The translations under genes and the position numbers were made by a program. The notes below the pieces were generated by a model that was given only the letters and a program-made list of their open reading frames with translations, had not been told where the DNA came from and made no database searches. Of a stretch of 9,103 nucleotides of DNA, positions 1-7,631 are shown piece after piece. The stretch is from CAZWAP01 sp964632005 (lineage in GTDB: Bacteria > Planctomycetota > Phycisphaerae > Sedimentisphaerales > Anaerobacaceae): contig CAZWAP010000069.1 of the NCBI GenBank assembly GCA_964632005.1, forward strand, positions 1-9,103. Direction: 5' to 3'. Each line of letters starts with the position of its first letter. Positions within the stretch are counted from its first letter, which is position 1.

Positions 1-80
1 TTTACAAGCTAATGAAACTGGCTGCGTAAGAAATCAGTTCTTGGAAAGTGCAGTTTAAAAATAAAGAAAGGATTATTGTG

Positions 81-824
81 ATGTTTCAGGTGGTGTTTTA
101 CCCGGCTCTTATATTAGTGGTGTTGATAATTGTCGAGTACAAGTATGGGAGACTTGATAAGCCCTGGCACCACTGGTTCTTGATAGTGTTTAGTTGCGCG
201 TTTATGGGCGGGATAATCCACATGGCTTATGTGCTGGACTCTGGAGGCACACAGTATTGGTGGACTATGTCAGTTATGTTACCAGCACTATACTATCTAT
301 TCCTGTGGATGTTGCAGCATCATGTGATTGGTCCTAAACCAACTTCTAAGAAACCTAAAGACAATGGACCGCCAAAGTCCTGTAGTCCTACGATGAGACA
401 TTCAAAGACGATGTTGAAAGAAATCGTAAATGGGGTGGCCCCAGCTTTTATTTGCGTTGTAGCGTCGGAGGCTATATTGGCCAGTTCGCAGAGCCTGTCG
501 GAGAGCATTTATCTGCGATCCGGGGAAACCCACGGTATATTCCGTCTTTGTTGCGTTCTCGGCCCAACCGTGCTATTACTATCGTGCTTGAATGGACTTA
601 TCGATATGCGTAACACACATATTTCGGGGCTGATTATAGGTATATGGACTGCTCTGTATTGGATAGTGAAACTAACTGTTATCGGGAGTTCGTATGTTGT
701 GATTGCTTTGATGTCCGTTGTTGTGCCGATGGGCTGGATTGGAGGAATTGCGGCGATAGCTCTTTGCCGTTTACGAGTACGACGATCACGCAACGTTTTT
801 TCTGTAAATTCTTTTTTGCTCTGA
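81..824 (+). CDS. Hypothetical multi-pass membrane protein
   Basis: I do not recognise this 247-residue protein. From the ATG at 81 it reads as an integral membrane protein. Hydrophobic stretches lie near residues 4-19, 31-51, 62-79, 115-135, 153-173, 181-200 and 203-228. A polar, Lys/Pro-rich linker (about 84-113) divides it into an N-terminal three-helix half and a C-terminal half, and the end is Arg-rich (RLRVRRSR). The start at 81 is preferred because GAAAGGA (66-72) sits 8 nt upstream. GTG codons at 48 and 78 are in frame but less well placed. Base composition is clearly more AT-rich than the rest of the window, which is compatible with horizontal acquisition. The gene stands alone and is followed by a strong terminator. 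No enzymatic motif is visible, so no function is proposed. Confidence 0.7.
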   Translation: MFQVVFYPALILVVLIIVEYKYGRLDKPWHHWFLIVFSCAFMGGIIHMAYVLDSGGTQYWWTMSVMLPALYYLFLWMLQHHVIGPKPTSKKPKDNGPPKSCSPTMRHSKTMLKEIVNGVAPAFICVVASEAILASSQSLSESIYLRSGETHGIFRLCCVLGPTVLLLSCLNGLIDMRNTHISGLIIGIWTALYWIVKLTVIGSSYVVIALMSVVVPMGWIGGIAAIALCRLRVRRSRNVFSVNSFLL

Positions 825-925
825 GGCGGAGTCGTCGTTCTCCACGGCCATATTCAAATACCTTTTACCGGCTTGAAAGCTTTTTCGGATGATTTGACGA
901 TACAGGTATTAGCTTTCTCGTGAAA

Positions 926-974
926 CTTCCGTGCCGTAGCCTTTTTGGCTTATATCGGCACGGAGGTCATTTTT
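926..974 (+). terminator. Rho-independent terminator with nested hairpin
   Basis: A perfect 9-bp stem (TCCGTGCCG 928-936 with CGGCACGGA 956-964) encloses a second hairpin (AGCC 938-941 with GGCT 947-950 around five T). A run of five T follows at 970-974 after a short GGTCA spacer. It lies about 100 nt downstream of the membrane protein gene and before the AKR operon, so it most likely ends transcription of the first gene. Confidence 0.7.
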
Positions 975-1039
975 CGTACAGTCAGACCAGTCCTTCCTTA
1001 CAGCACAGGAAAAATGGGTCGTCGCCGGTGGATATGTGC

Positions 1040-1068
1040 TGGAACCGGCCGAGTTGTTCGGTTATAAT
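1040..1068 (+). promoter_or_regulatory. Possible sigma70-type promoter for the AKR operon
   Basis: A perfect TATAAT lies at 1063-1068, about 70 nt before the AKR start. At 17-nt spacing the -35 position reads TGGAAC (1040-1045), only a 3/6 match. The -10 is convincing by itself in this GC-rich setting, while the -35 is weak. Confidence 0.35.
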
Positions 1069-1138
1069 TGGGGCGTCTGTCACCGCGTCCGGCGATTAGA
1101 AGCCAGGACGCTCAGGCCGATTTTGAAAGGATGATTCG

Positions 1139-2218
1139 ATGAATAGCTCCAGACTATCGAGACGCGCGTTTATCCGTAACAGCTCGTTGGCCGCGGCCGG
1201 GGCCGTCACCGCTGGATTGACCGGGCAGGCATTGAGCGGGCCGAAAACCGGCAGCCAGGCAGAGAAAGCGAAGCTGGATACCTCCAAGATACTCAACTAC
1301 AACCCGCGGATGGGGTATCGGCGGCTCGGGAAAACCGGACTGATGATCTCGGAAGTCAGCCTTGGCGGGCACGGCTCGCTGGGGCTGCAGAACCGTGTTG
1401 AGGTCCTGCGCCGGGCGGCGGAGCTGGGGATGAATTATCTCGATACCAACATCGTGGCAGAGTGTGAGGAGTACGGCAGGGCACTCCGCGGCAATCGTAA
1501 GAACTGGTACATCGGGTTTGCATCGTGGCCCCAGAAGCTCACCGCCGAATATGAGAAAGAGCTGTCAAAGAAGCGTTTTCACAGCGAGATCGACGGCCGG
1601 CTCAAGCACTACAAGACGGATATGCTCGATATCTGGCGGCCCGTAGGGGCGACATGGGGACAAGGACAAAGGTCGATCCCGACGATGCTGATGGTCAGCC
1701 GCCGCGTGCTTGATATGGTCGTCGATGTTTTCGAGAAGGTCCACAAGCAGGGAAAGGTCCGCTTTCTCGGGATATCTGCCCACAACCCAAAGGTTTTTCG
1801 GCGGGTCCTCGGCGAGTATCCCCAGTTCTCGGTGGTGATCTTTCCGTACCTGTTCCTGACGGAGGAGATGGCAGGCGGTAGCCTGCTCGAGCTGGCAAAG
1901 GAAAAGGACGTGGGGGTTATAGGGTTGAAGCCGTTCGGGGCAGGGACCACGTTCGGGATAAAGCCTCGCCAGATTACCGGCAAGGTCGACACTAACGCGC
2001 ACGTTCTGATCAAGAAGATGCTGGCCGAACCGCGCATCACGGCCGTTATCCCCGGGGTCAACACGGTTGAGCAGCTCGAAGAGAACGTCAAAGGCTCGTA
2101 CGCCAGGCACAAGAAGCTGACCGCGGACGATATGAACGTCATCCGGGGGTGCACGAGGAATTATTATGCGAATCTCACGGCGGAGTACAGGTGGCTGAGG
2201 GACTGGGAAAGAGTTTAG
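1139..2218 (+). CDS. Tat-exported aldo/keto reductase-fold protein, catalytic tetrad degenerate
   Basis: This 359-residue protein starts at ATG 1139, with GAAAGGA 7 nt upstream. It begins with a twin-arginine signal (LSRRAFIR, residues 6-13), followed by an Ala/Gly-rich hydrophobic stretch to about residue 34, so it is predicted to be exported folded. Residues ~57-350 match the aldo/keto reductase family: GYRRLGKTGLMISEVSLGG (59-77), GMNYLDT (97-103), GKVRFLGISAHNP (205-217), VIGLKPFGAG (260-269) and AVIPGVNTVEQLEENV (302-317). The family uses Asp, Tyr, Lys and His. Here Asp102 is present, but the Tyr position (about 107) is Ala, the Lys position (about 129) is Ser, and the His position (about 168-169) is Pro/Val. 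It may therefore bind a nucleotide or sugar without classical reductase chemistry. It overlaps the downstream cytochrome gene by 28 nt, which suggests a redox partnership (inference). The fold assignment is firm; the activity is open. Confidence 0.88.
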   Translation: MNSSRLSRRAFIRNSSLAAAGAVTAGLTGQALSGPKTGSQAEKAKLDTSKILNYNPRMGYRRLGKTGLMISEVSLGGHGSLGLQNRVEVLRRAAELGMNYLDTNIVAECEEYGRALRGNRKNWYIGFASWPQKLTAEYEKELSKKRFHSEIDGRLKHYKTDMLDIWRPVGATWGQGQRSIPTMLMVSRRVLDMVVDVFEKVHKQGKVRFLGISAHNPKVFRRVLGEYPQFSVVIFPYLFLTEEMAGGSLLELAKEKDVGVIGLKPFGAGTTFGIKPRQITGKVDTNAHVLIKKMLAEPRITAVIPGVNTVEQLEENVKGSYARHKKLTADDMNVIRGCTRNYYANLTAEYRWLRDWERV

Positions 2219-2646
2219 GGCGATTGGCGTTATGTGCTGCAGCGTGCGTGGTGCTGCTGTGTTCGTGCAACCGGCCACGCCAAGGACAACGCGACGCGGG
2301 CGATAAGACGGCCGAGGCGGCTGAACAAACCAAAGCCCTTGGGATCAATGCGGGATGTTACGTCTGCCATATGACGTTCGTCGGGGAACAGTTGAGCAAG
2401 ATACATCTGCAGGCGGAGGTCGGCTGTGTCGGCTGTCACGGACTCAGCGCAGGCCACGCTAACGATGAGAATATCGGGGCAACCAAGCCGGACGTGACTT
2501 TTGAGCGGGGAGAAGTCGAAGGAATGTGCCTGAACTGCCACAAGCGACACGACCTGGAAGACCCGCACTCCAAGTTGATCTGCACAGACTGCCACGGGAA
2601 GCACACGATAAGACAGGCTGGAGCGACTGAGGGTGCTGGATTGTGA
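2191..2646 (+). CDS. Tetraheme c-type cytochrome, predicted lipoprotein
   Basis: From GTG 2191 this is 151 residues. An upstream in-frame GTG at 2149 would give 165 residues. I prefer 2191 because GGAG (2182-2185) lies 5 nt before it and the product then begins with a compact lipoprotein signal: basic n-region (K7, R11), hydrophobic core, and a lipobox-like LCSC with Cys26 as the likely lipidated residue. Four CxxCH heme c motifs follow: CYVCH (56-60), CVGCH (79-83), CLNCH (113-117) and CTDCH (131-135). Five other histidines (72, 89, 120, 126, 138) could be distal ligands, as in bis-His cytochromes of the c3/NrfH type. It should be anchored to a membrane facing the periplasm and carry electrons. 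It overlaps the AKR gene by 28 nt, and its TGA overlaps the next gene's GTG. Its partner is probably the exported AKR-like protein (inference). Confidence 0.85.
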   Translation: MAEGLGKSLGRLALCAAACVVLLCSCNRPRQGQRDAGDKTAEAAEQTKALGINAGCYVCHMTFVGEQLSKIHLQAEVGCVGCHGLSAGHANDENIGATKPDVTFERGEVEGMCLNCHKRHDLEDPHSKLICTDCHGKHTIRQAGATEGAGL

Positions 2647-3491
2647 TCAAACTGGGGATGCATGTTGACAACTGGCGGCACCTCGATACGAACTACGAGG
2701 TGCCCTGCCGCGTTGCCAAGGAACAGGGCCTCGAGTATGTCGAGTTCGGCACGATCGACGGGGACTATTTTATCGAGGCGCTGGGTTACAGCCCGCACAT
2801 CCCCCTGCATTCGGACCCGCTCAAGCTAAAGAGCTACCTGGATTCCATGGGCCTGCGGGTTTCCCAGTTGGATGCGGCCTACCCGATGTCGTGCCCGGAG
2901 GGGCTTTATCGAGGGATAGGTTATACGCTTCGGGCGATCCAGTTCGCACACGCGCTGGGCTGCCCATGCGTCGATACGACGGACGGCGGACGCAAGCCGG
3001 AAGGATACAGCGACGAGGAAGTTATCGCGTTGATGAGGCAGTACTACCGGGTCGTGCTCGACTGGGCCGAGAGATACCACATAATAATCAATGTCGAGCC
3101 GCACGGGCCTTATACGACGAACCCGGAGACCATGGAACGCATTCTGGGCTTCTACCACTCCCCTTATCTGCGGATGAATTTCGACACCGGCAATACGTTT
3201 ATCGCGGGGCAGGACCCGGTGGAGTTTCTGCGGAGGTTCAGGGATAAGGTCTCGCATGTCCATATCAAGGATGTCAGTTCCGAGCTCGCCGAGGCGGTCC
3301 GCGGCGGGACCACGGGAATAGCCTGCTCGGTGGTCGCGATAGGAGAGGGGGTCAACGCGGAGAATATCGCGGGGTGCATCGAGGTGCTCAAGGAGATGGA
3401 CTGGGACGGCGTGCTGTCCATCGAGTGCGAGGCTGCGCCGGGGAAGATCGAACAGAGCATCGAGTGGCTGCGGAAGGAGATCGCTCGGTAG
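2643..3491 (+). CDS. Sugar phosphate isomerase/epimerase family TIM barrel
   Basis: This 282-residue protein belongs to the xylose isomerase-like/AP endonuclease 2 superfamily (PF01261 type). Members isomerise or epimerise sugars or keto-sugars using a divalent metal. Likely metal ligands sit at barrel strand ends as expected: Glu152 in INVEPHG, Asp181 in NFDTGN, His207 in HVHIKD, and Glu261 in LSIECE. Asp181 is followed by TGN where many relatives have GH, a small departure at a residue often near the substrate. A GEGVN motif (235-239) fits the usual GEG turn before the last strands. The start GTG at 2643 overlaps the cytochrome stop in GTGA, so translation is probably coupled; an ATG at 2658 is the alternative. 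No signal peptide is visible, so the protein should be cytoplasmic, unlike its two operon partners. The substrate cannot be named from sequence. Confidence 0.85.
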   Translation: MIKLGMHVDNWRHLDTNYEVPCRVAKEQGLEYVEFGTIDGDYFIEALGYSPHIPLHSDPLKLKSYLDSMGLRVSQLDAAYPMSCPEGLYRGIGYTLRAIQFAHALGCPCVDTTDGGRKPEGYSDEEVIALMRQYYRVVLDWAERYHIIINVEPHGPYTTNPETMERILGFYHSPYLRMNFDTGNTFIAGQDPVEFLRRFRDKVSHVHIKDVSSELAEAVRGGTTGIACSVVAIGEGVNAENIAGCIEVLKEMDWDGVLSIECEAAPGKIEQSIEWLRKEIAR

Positions 3492-3538
3492 ATTCCGGCA
3501 GCAGAGGAGAATGCGGAGCCGCCGTGTGGCCGGTTGTG

Positions 3539-4399
3539 CTATATATTCAGGGCAATATCCGCAAGGGCTGGATAACTGGTCAAAAGGCCTTGCGGTACAA
3601 GCTGCTTTCGGCCGGTGATGAGTGCTTTTAGCTCGATTGCGTTGGCAAGCTCGGCGGCCCGGTAGTGATTGTTGGCGATGACGGTGAGCGACCTGAAGGC
3701 CCTGGCCAATTTGTCGATACGGCTTTTTATCTGTGCCAGCTCGGCCCGGTCGTAATAGTAATTGTATGTTTCATCCCTGCCCGCCTTGCTGAACCACTTT
3801 GCCCTGTTTCTTCCGTGCAACCTGAAATAGCCGTCTGTGCCGATGGTGCATAGCTGCATATCGAAGGAATTCCAGGTAGTCGGATAATCCAGATTGCACA
3901 CGGCCACACCGAGCCTTTCCAGGAAATTCAGCGCGCCGGGTCGCTGCCAGGATTTGTGCCTGACCTCCACGGCGATACTAAAGGACTCCGCAAACCGCTC
4001 GATTATCTCCGAGAGGTGCCGGCGGTGGGCCGCGGTGTCCTCGAAGTCATACCTGAACTGCGCGAGAAGGTGTCTTAGCTTGCCTGCTTCCAGCAGCGGC
4101 TCCAGGCCCGCGTGAAATTGCCGAACGGTTTGGGGGTCGATCTTGCCCTCGTGGGTAATGTCGCGGTGTAGCTTGGCGGTGAAGAAAAAATCGGGTCTGG
4201 CCGAGGTTCTTTGTAGCCAGGATGCAGCGTTCTGCTTGGAAGGAGCCCGGTAGAATGTGCTGTTGATCTCGATGACATCGACGAAGCGACTGATGTATTC
4301 CAGCCGGTCGATTCCCGCCTTGAGGTAGACGAGTCCCTCCCAGTCGGGGTAAGACCAGCCGGCTATGCCTACGTAAATCTGGCTGTGCGTTTCTACCAC
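3539..4399 (-). CDS. DUF72 (YecE-like) family protein
   Basis: This 286-residue protein is a DUF72/YecE family TIM barrel (PF01904). Family signatures run in order: YVGIAGWSYPDW (9-20), VIEINSTFYRAPS (42-54), FFFTAKLHRDITH (71-83), IAVEVRHKSW (142-151), YFRLHGRN (191-198), YNYYY (212-216) and the IANNHYRAAELAN region (241-253). Length is close to that usual for the family and no signature is missing, so the gene looks intact. Its molecular function is unestablished. The start is GTG at 4399 with AGGAG (4415-4411) 11 nt upstream, slightly wide but the best available. It is convergent with the isomerase gene (47-nt gap, no clear terminator) and is separated from the symporter gene by 176 nt holding a possible promoter. 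It is probably its own transcription unit. Confidence 0.9.
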   Translation of the reverse strand: MVETHSQIYVGIAGWSYPDWEGLVYLKAGIDRLEYISRFVDVIEINSTFYRAPSKQNAASWLQRTSARPDFFFTAKLHRDITHEGKIDPQTVRQFHAGLEPLLEAGKLRHLLAQFRYDFEDTAAHRRHLSEIIERFAESFSIAVEVRHKSWQRPGALNFLERLGVAVCNLDYPTTWNSFDMQLCTIGTDGYFRLHGRNRAKWFSKAGRDETYNYYYDRAELAQIKSRIDKLARAFRSLTVIANNHYRAAELANAIELKALITGRKQLVPQGLLTSYPALADIALNI

Positions 4400-4575
4400 T
4401 GGGGTGCAAGCTCCTATCCGGTATTAGTCGTAAGATGCCGGTGTAACAGGCCTCCTGTCAATATCGAGTCCCGATTTCGCGATTATAATCCCCCGGAGCC
4501 TGAGACGACTGCCCAAGCAGGTTGGCATCGGCAATGCTCCGGACCAATCCTTTTTCCCTGAGTTGTCTTATCCCC
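4400..4575. other. Intergenic region between DUF72 and symporter genes
   Basis: This 176-nt gap contains a perfect 10-bp palindrome (GATTATAATC, with TATAAT readable on the minus strand and its complement on the plus strand), the TTGACA at 4461-4456, and a short ACAGG/CCTGT inverted repeat. A minus-strand frame continues open past the symporter stop to 4458, but it has no start of its own. No convincing T-run terminator for the symporter operon was found. Confidence 0.5.
4432..4461 (-). promoter_or_regulatory. Possible promoter for the DUF72 gene
   Basis: On the minus strand a perfect TTGACA lies at 4461-4456. At 18-nt spacing the -10 position reads CATCTT (4437-4432), only a 3/6 match to TATAAT. 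The TTGACA overlaps a small inverted repeat (ACAGG/CCTGT). The -10 is weak, so the call is tentative. Confidence 0.3.
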
Positions 4576-6396
4576 TCACGGCTCTTGCGGTCGGTCCCGA
4601 CGCTCCGATTCGTCGGGCGCGGGCAGGTTTGGATACCAGGTGTAGCGCAGTGTGATAATGGCCGAGGCGGCGATAGCGAACCATAGCAGCGAGCTGCTGT
4701 ACCAGTGGCCGACCAAGTACATCGGGAACAGGTACAGCCCGCAGATGGCAGCCATGCCGACCAAGACATTCAAGAGCGTCAGCGACACACTCTCAGACTT
4801 TAGCGAGCGCTCTTGAACTGATAGGTCAGCCTGGCCTCGAATGGGACCCCATAGACCGAACGGCCTTACGGATTTGTAGAAGTGGATAAGCACCTCGCTA
4901 TCGACGGGCCTACTGGCCAGCGATGCCACTATAGCGACGAGCAGCGACGCTCCGCATATCGAAGGAAATATGTAGTACACCGGTATGCCCGGGCGAAATA
5001 GCGCTATTGCCGACAGCAGAATCCCTGCAAACGTGCCAAGCGAGTATCCCCACCCGTTCATACGCCACCAGTACCATCGAAGCACGTTTGGCATCACCAC
5101 GCCGGCCCCTAGCGCCATCATCATCCAGTTCCATATCTGGGCGATCGAGCCAGCATTGAAACCGATCGCAAGGCCGATGAGCACCACAATGATGGTGGCC
5201 ACGTAGCTGAAACGTACCGCCTCTCGCCGGCCGGCGGTGGGGCGGAAATAGGGCTGCCAGATGTCGCGTACGATGAACGACGCTGCGCTGTTGACGGTTG
5301 AGCTGAACGTTGACATAAACGCGGCCAGCAGTCCCGCGATGACTATTCCCCTAAAGCCCGTCGGCAGGAATCTGAGCAGCACGATCGGCATTACTTTTTC
5401 GGTATCCGTAACGCCCACCGCTCCGGTCAGGGCCAGCAGTGCGATACCGGCGGCCATGGCCCATCGGACGATAAGGAAGGCGCTCCAGGCGGCCCCGAGT
5501 TTCGCTGCCTCGCGCGTATTACGGGCTGCGAGGAAGCGCTGGAAGTCGTACATTTGAGCCGGCCCACCGGCGTTTAGGAGCAAGCCCTTGACAACCCAGA
5601 CGATCACAAGTGCCCCGAATAGCTCGAAACCCGAATTCTCTGTTCCAGCGAATTCCTTTATCCGCCACGGCACGCCGAGCGACGCCCAGCCGGGTGACAG
5701 ACACGCCAGTCGCTCCGGCGTCAGCTTCGACCAGGCCAGGGACGCGATGATGATGCTTGCAAGCGTGAGTATGACGGTCTGGATTACGTCGGTGACGACG
5801 ACGCTGTACAGTCCACCGAGGATGACGTAGAGCGTCGTCAGGGCGATGATACTTACCGCGAGAACCTGGGCCTCGCCGCCGGTCAGCATTTTTTGCAGCC
5901 ATGGGACAGATGTGCGGGCAGCAAGCCACTCCAGCGGGATATAGACAGAGGCGAACTTGCCGATGCCCTGGAAGGCGTAGCCGACAAAGCTGGCCAGAGT
6001 AAGTATGGCCATCACTGCGTACGCCGTCCTCGCCAGGTTGCCCGCAGGTCCCGTACCGAAGCGCGTCTTCATCCATTCCGCGGCGGTCATAACGCCCGAC
6101 CGCCGGACCCACTTTCCCATATATGCCAGAAAAAACGCGCCCATCAAAAAGCCCCACATCCAGTGGTGCCACATCGACTTCATGCCGAGCAGGTACAGGA
6201 TGGAGATGATCCACATCGTCCCGGTGATATCGAAATTGGATACCGAGCCGGACATAGCCAGGGCAAGCCAGTGGAGCCGCTTGCCGCCCAGGAAGTAAGC
6301 GCCGAGGTTCTCGGATGCACGCTTGCGGTAGCGGAATCCCAGGGTAACAACCACGACGAAGTACACGACCACAATCAGGTAATCTACTGCGCTCAT
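4576..6396 (-). CDS. Sodium:solute symporter family transporter
   Basis: This 606-residue polytopic membrane protein belongs to the SSS family (PF00474), which couples Na+ entry to uptake of sugars, amino acids, carboxylates or similar solutes. The N-terminus has the usual DYLIVVVYFVVVVTLG first helix, then ENLGAYFLGGKRLHWLALAMS (family pattern ...F.agR.l.w...a.S) and SNFDITGTMW (53-62) in the broken-helix region. GGLYSVVVTDVIQ (194-206) and AGLLAAFMSTFSSTVNSAAS (354-373), containing the Ser/Thr residues expected near the Na2 site, are strong signatures. Further helices continue to about residue 585, and the tail is charged. Its ATG overlaps the URO-D stop as ATGA and has no clear Shine-Dalgarno, so it probably depends on translational coupling. 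The partner suggests a methylated or carbohydrate-derived substrate (inference). Specificity cannot be read from sequence. Confidence 0.92.
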   Translation of the reverse strand: MSAVDYLIVVVYFVVVVTLGFRYRKRASENLGAYFLGGKRLHWLALAMSGSVSNFDITGTMWIISILYLLGMKSMWHHWMWGFLMGAFFLAYMGKWVRRSGVMTAAEWMKTRFGTGPAGNLARTAYAVMAILTLASFVGYAFQGIGKFASVYIPLEWLAARTSVPWLQKMLTGGEAQVLAVSIIALTTLYVILGGLYSVVVTDVIQTVILTLASIIIASLAWSKLTPERLACLSPGWASLGVPWRIKEFAGTENSGFELFGALVIVWVVKGLLLNAGGPAQMYDFQRFLAARNTREAAKLGAAWSAFLIVRWAMAAGIALLALTGAVGVTDTEKVMPIVLLRFLPTGFRGIVIAGLLAAFMSTFSSTVNSAASFIVRDIWQPYFRPTAGRREAVRFSYVATIIVVLIGLAIGFNAGSIAQIWNWMMMALGAGVVMPNVLRWYWWRMNGWGYSLGTFAGILLSAIALFRPGIPVYYIFPSICGASLLVAIVASLASRPVDSEVLIHFYKSVRPFGLWGPIRGQADLSVQERSLKSESVSLTLLNVLVGMAAICGLYLFPMYLVGHWYSSSLLWFAIAASAIITLRYTWYPNLPAPDESERRDRPQEP

Positions 6397-7631
6397 CTTG
6401 TTTCTGTGGGGCAGATAGGCTCGGCTCCGGCTGCTTCCAGCATCGCGGTGATGTTTTGCGGCGGGACGTCTGCAAGGATATTGTGGGTCTGCTGGAAGAC
6501 GAATCCGCCTCCGGGCTTAAGGATCCCGACTTGTTTCCTAACGTGCTCGGCGACTTGCTGCGGCGTGCCGTGCGTCAGTGGTTCTCTTGTATCGCAGCCA
6601 CCACCCCAGAGGGTAATGTCCTTGCCAAACTGTGCTTTGAGTTCGCTCGCCTCCATACCGGAGCAGTTGATCTGGACGGGGTTGATCGCATCGAGGCCGG
6701 CCTCGATCAGGTCCGCCAGCAGCTCGCGGACCCCGCCGCAGCAGTGCAGCATCACCTTGACATCGGCCAGCTCTTTTGCGCGTCTCCAGAGCAGGCGGTG
6801 GCGCGGCTTGAAGAACTCGCGGTACATCCCCGCAGAGATCATCGGCCCGGTCTGCATGCCGAGATCGTCCCCGAAGAGGATGATGTCGATATACTTGCCG
6901 ACGCATGCCAGGAATCTCTCCAGATTCTGCAAATGGAACTCGACCAGCTTGTCGAGAAAGCGGTGCGCTCGGCGGGGTTCCGAGGCCAGGAGCATCATAA
7001 AGCCGTCGTCGCGGTAGAGAAAGCTGCCGATTTCGAACAGGTTGCCCCCGAAAAGGCCGATGATGGCACGGTCCGTATTCTCGCGCAGACGTTTTGCTCC
7101 GGCGGCGAGGTCATGGTCGTCGATCGGGCCCGGCGGAGCGGCAACCGCCGTCCACATACACTCACCCAGTGCCTCGGCAATCCTGCCCGGGTCGTCGTCT
7201 CCTTCGAGAAAGGGGTAGTAGGTCTGTTCGAAGTAGAGCATGCCTTCGGGCATCTGTGCGATCACCCGGCCGCTTTGCGAACGGATGACCCAGCGGTTGT
7301 GCTCTTTTTCGATATTTGTCCAGGCCGGGACATAGCAGGGGGTACCGTCCGGCAGGGTCCACGGCGACCAGGATTCCTCCTCCAGCGCGAAGCCGCGCCC
7401 AAGCTCGATCGTGTCCACGCCGAATCTTTGCAGCACGTCCTCATCCACGATTGCCAGTTGCTGTATGACGTCGTAAACGCGAATGGGTTTTTTCGGCAGG
7501 CCCAGGTAGTCCCGGAGCCTTGCGTAGGCGATGGCCGCGATCCCAGAGGAGCAGTGGCCCGACAGGTCAATCGGTACACGGTCCGGTTCGCGGTGCTCTA
7601 AGGCGGTCAGAATACGTTCTCTTGAGGTCAT
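6393..7631 (-). CDS. Uroporphyrinogen decarboxylase-like (MtaA-type methyltransferase) protein
   Basis: From ATG 7631 this is 412 residues. GGGAG (7641-7637) lies 5 nt upstream, and the product begins MTSRERILTALEHREPDRVP, the standard opening of URO-D-like methyltransferases. The frame stays open upstream to 7790, but that part is not family-like. The protein resembles the corrinoid-linked URO-D branch (MtaA/CmuA-like) rather than true HemE: no HemE-type arginine-rich N-terminal motif was seen, and a zinc-site pattern is present. His296 and Cys298 are in LHCCGG, and Cys346 is in WGGGCDTREPL. FGDDLGMQTGPMIS (253-266) and INPVQINCSGM (316-326) also fit. Such proteins move methyl groups between a corrinoid protein or cofactor and a thiol or similar acceptor. 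It is coupled to the symporter by an ATGA overlap. No corrinoid-binding partner is encoded in the window, so substrate and acceptor are unknown. Confidence 0.87.
   Translation of the reverse strand: MTSRERILTALEHREPDRVPIDLSGHCSSGIAAIAYARLRDYLGLPKKPIRVYDVIQQLAIVDEDVLQRFGVDTIELGRGFALEEESWSPWTLPDGTPCYVPAWTNIEKEHNRWVIRSQSGRVIAQMPEGMLYFEQTYYPFLEGDDDPGRIAEALGECMWTAVAAPPGPIDDHDLAAGAKRLRENTDRAIIGLFGGNLFEIGSFLYRDDGFMMLLASEPRRAHRFLDKLVEFHLQNLERFLACVGKYIDIILFGDDLGMQTGPMISAGMYREFFKPRHRLLWRRAKELADVKVMLHCCGGVRELLADLIEAGLDAINPVQINCSGMEASELKAQFGKDITLWGGGCDTREPLTHGTPQQVAEHVRKQVGILKPGGGFVFQQTHNILADVPPQNITAMLEAAGAEPICPTETR

Larger units (their letters stand above)
825..1138. other. Intergenic region between membrane protein gene and AKR operon
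   Basis: This 314-nt gap holds the nested-hairpin terminator at 926-974, a possible -10 element at 1063-1068 and the AKR ribosome binding site at 1125-1131. No conserved-looking reading frame or RNA gene was seen in the rest. An overlapping frame running to 892 is a shadow of the membrane protein gene. Confidence 0.6.

Noticed and set aside
1565..2278. Long minus-strand frame opposite the AKR gene
   Set aside because: It lacks motifs and a ribosome binding site and lies fully against a clear AKR-family gene.
3492..3538. Bidirectional terminator between the convergent isomerase and DUF72 genes
   Set aside because: No inverted repeat of adequate length and no T-run on either strand.
4458..4575. 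Possible small gene or lost C-terminal extension after the symporter stop (minus-strand frame)
   Set aside because: It reads smoothly (EGIRQLREKGLVRSIADAN) but has no start codon with a ribosome binding site, and the symporter already ends at a normal length.
5893..7601. Two long plus-strand open frames (374 and 381 codons) opposite the symporter and URO-D genes
   Set aside because: They are antisense to well-recognised genes, have no family motifs and arise from GC-rich codon bias on the other strand.
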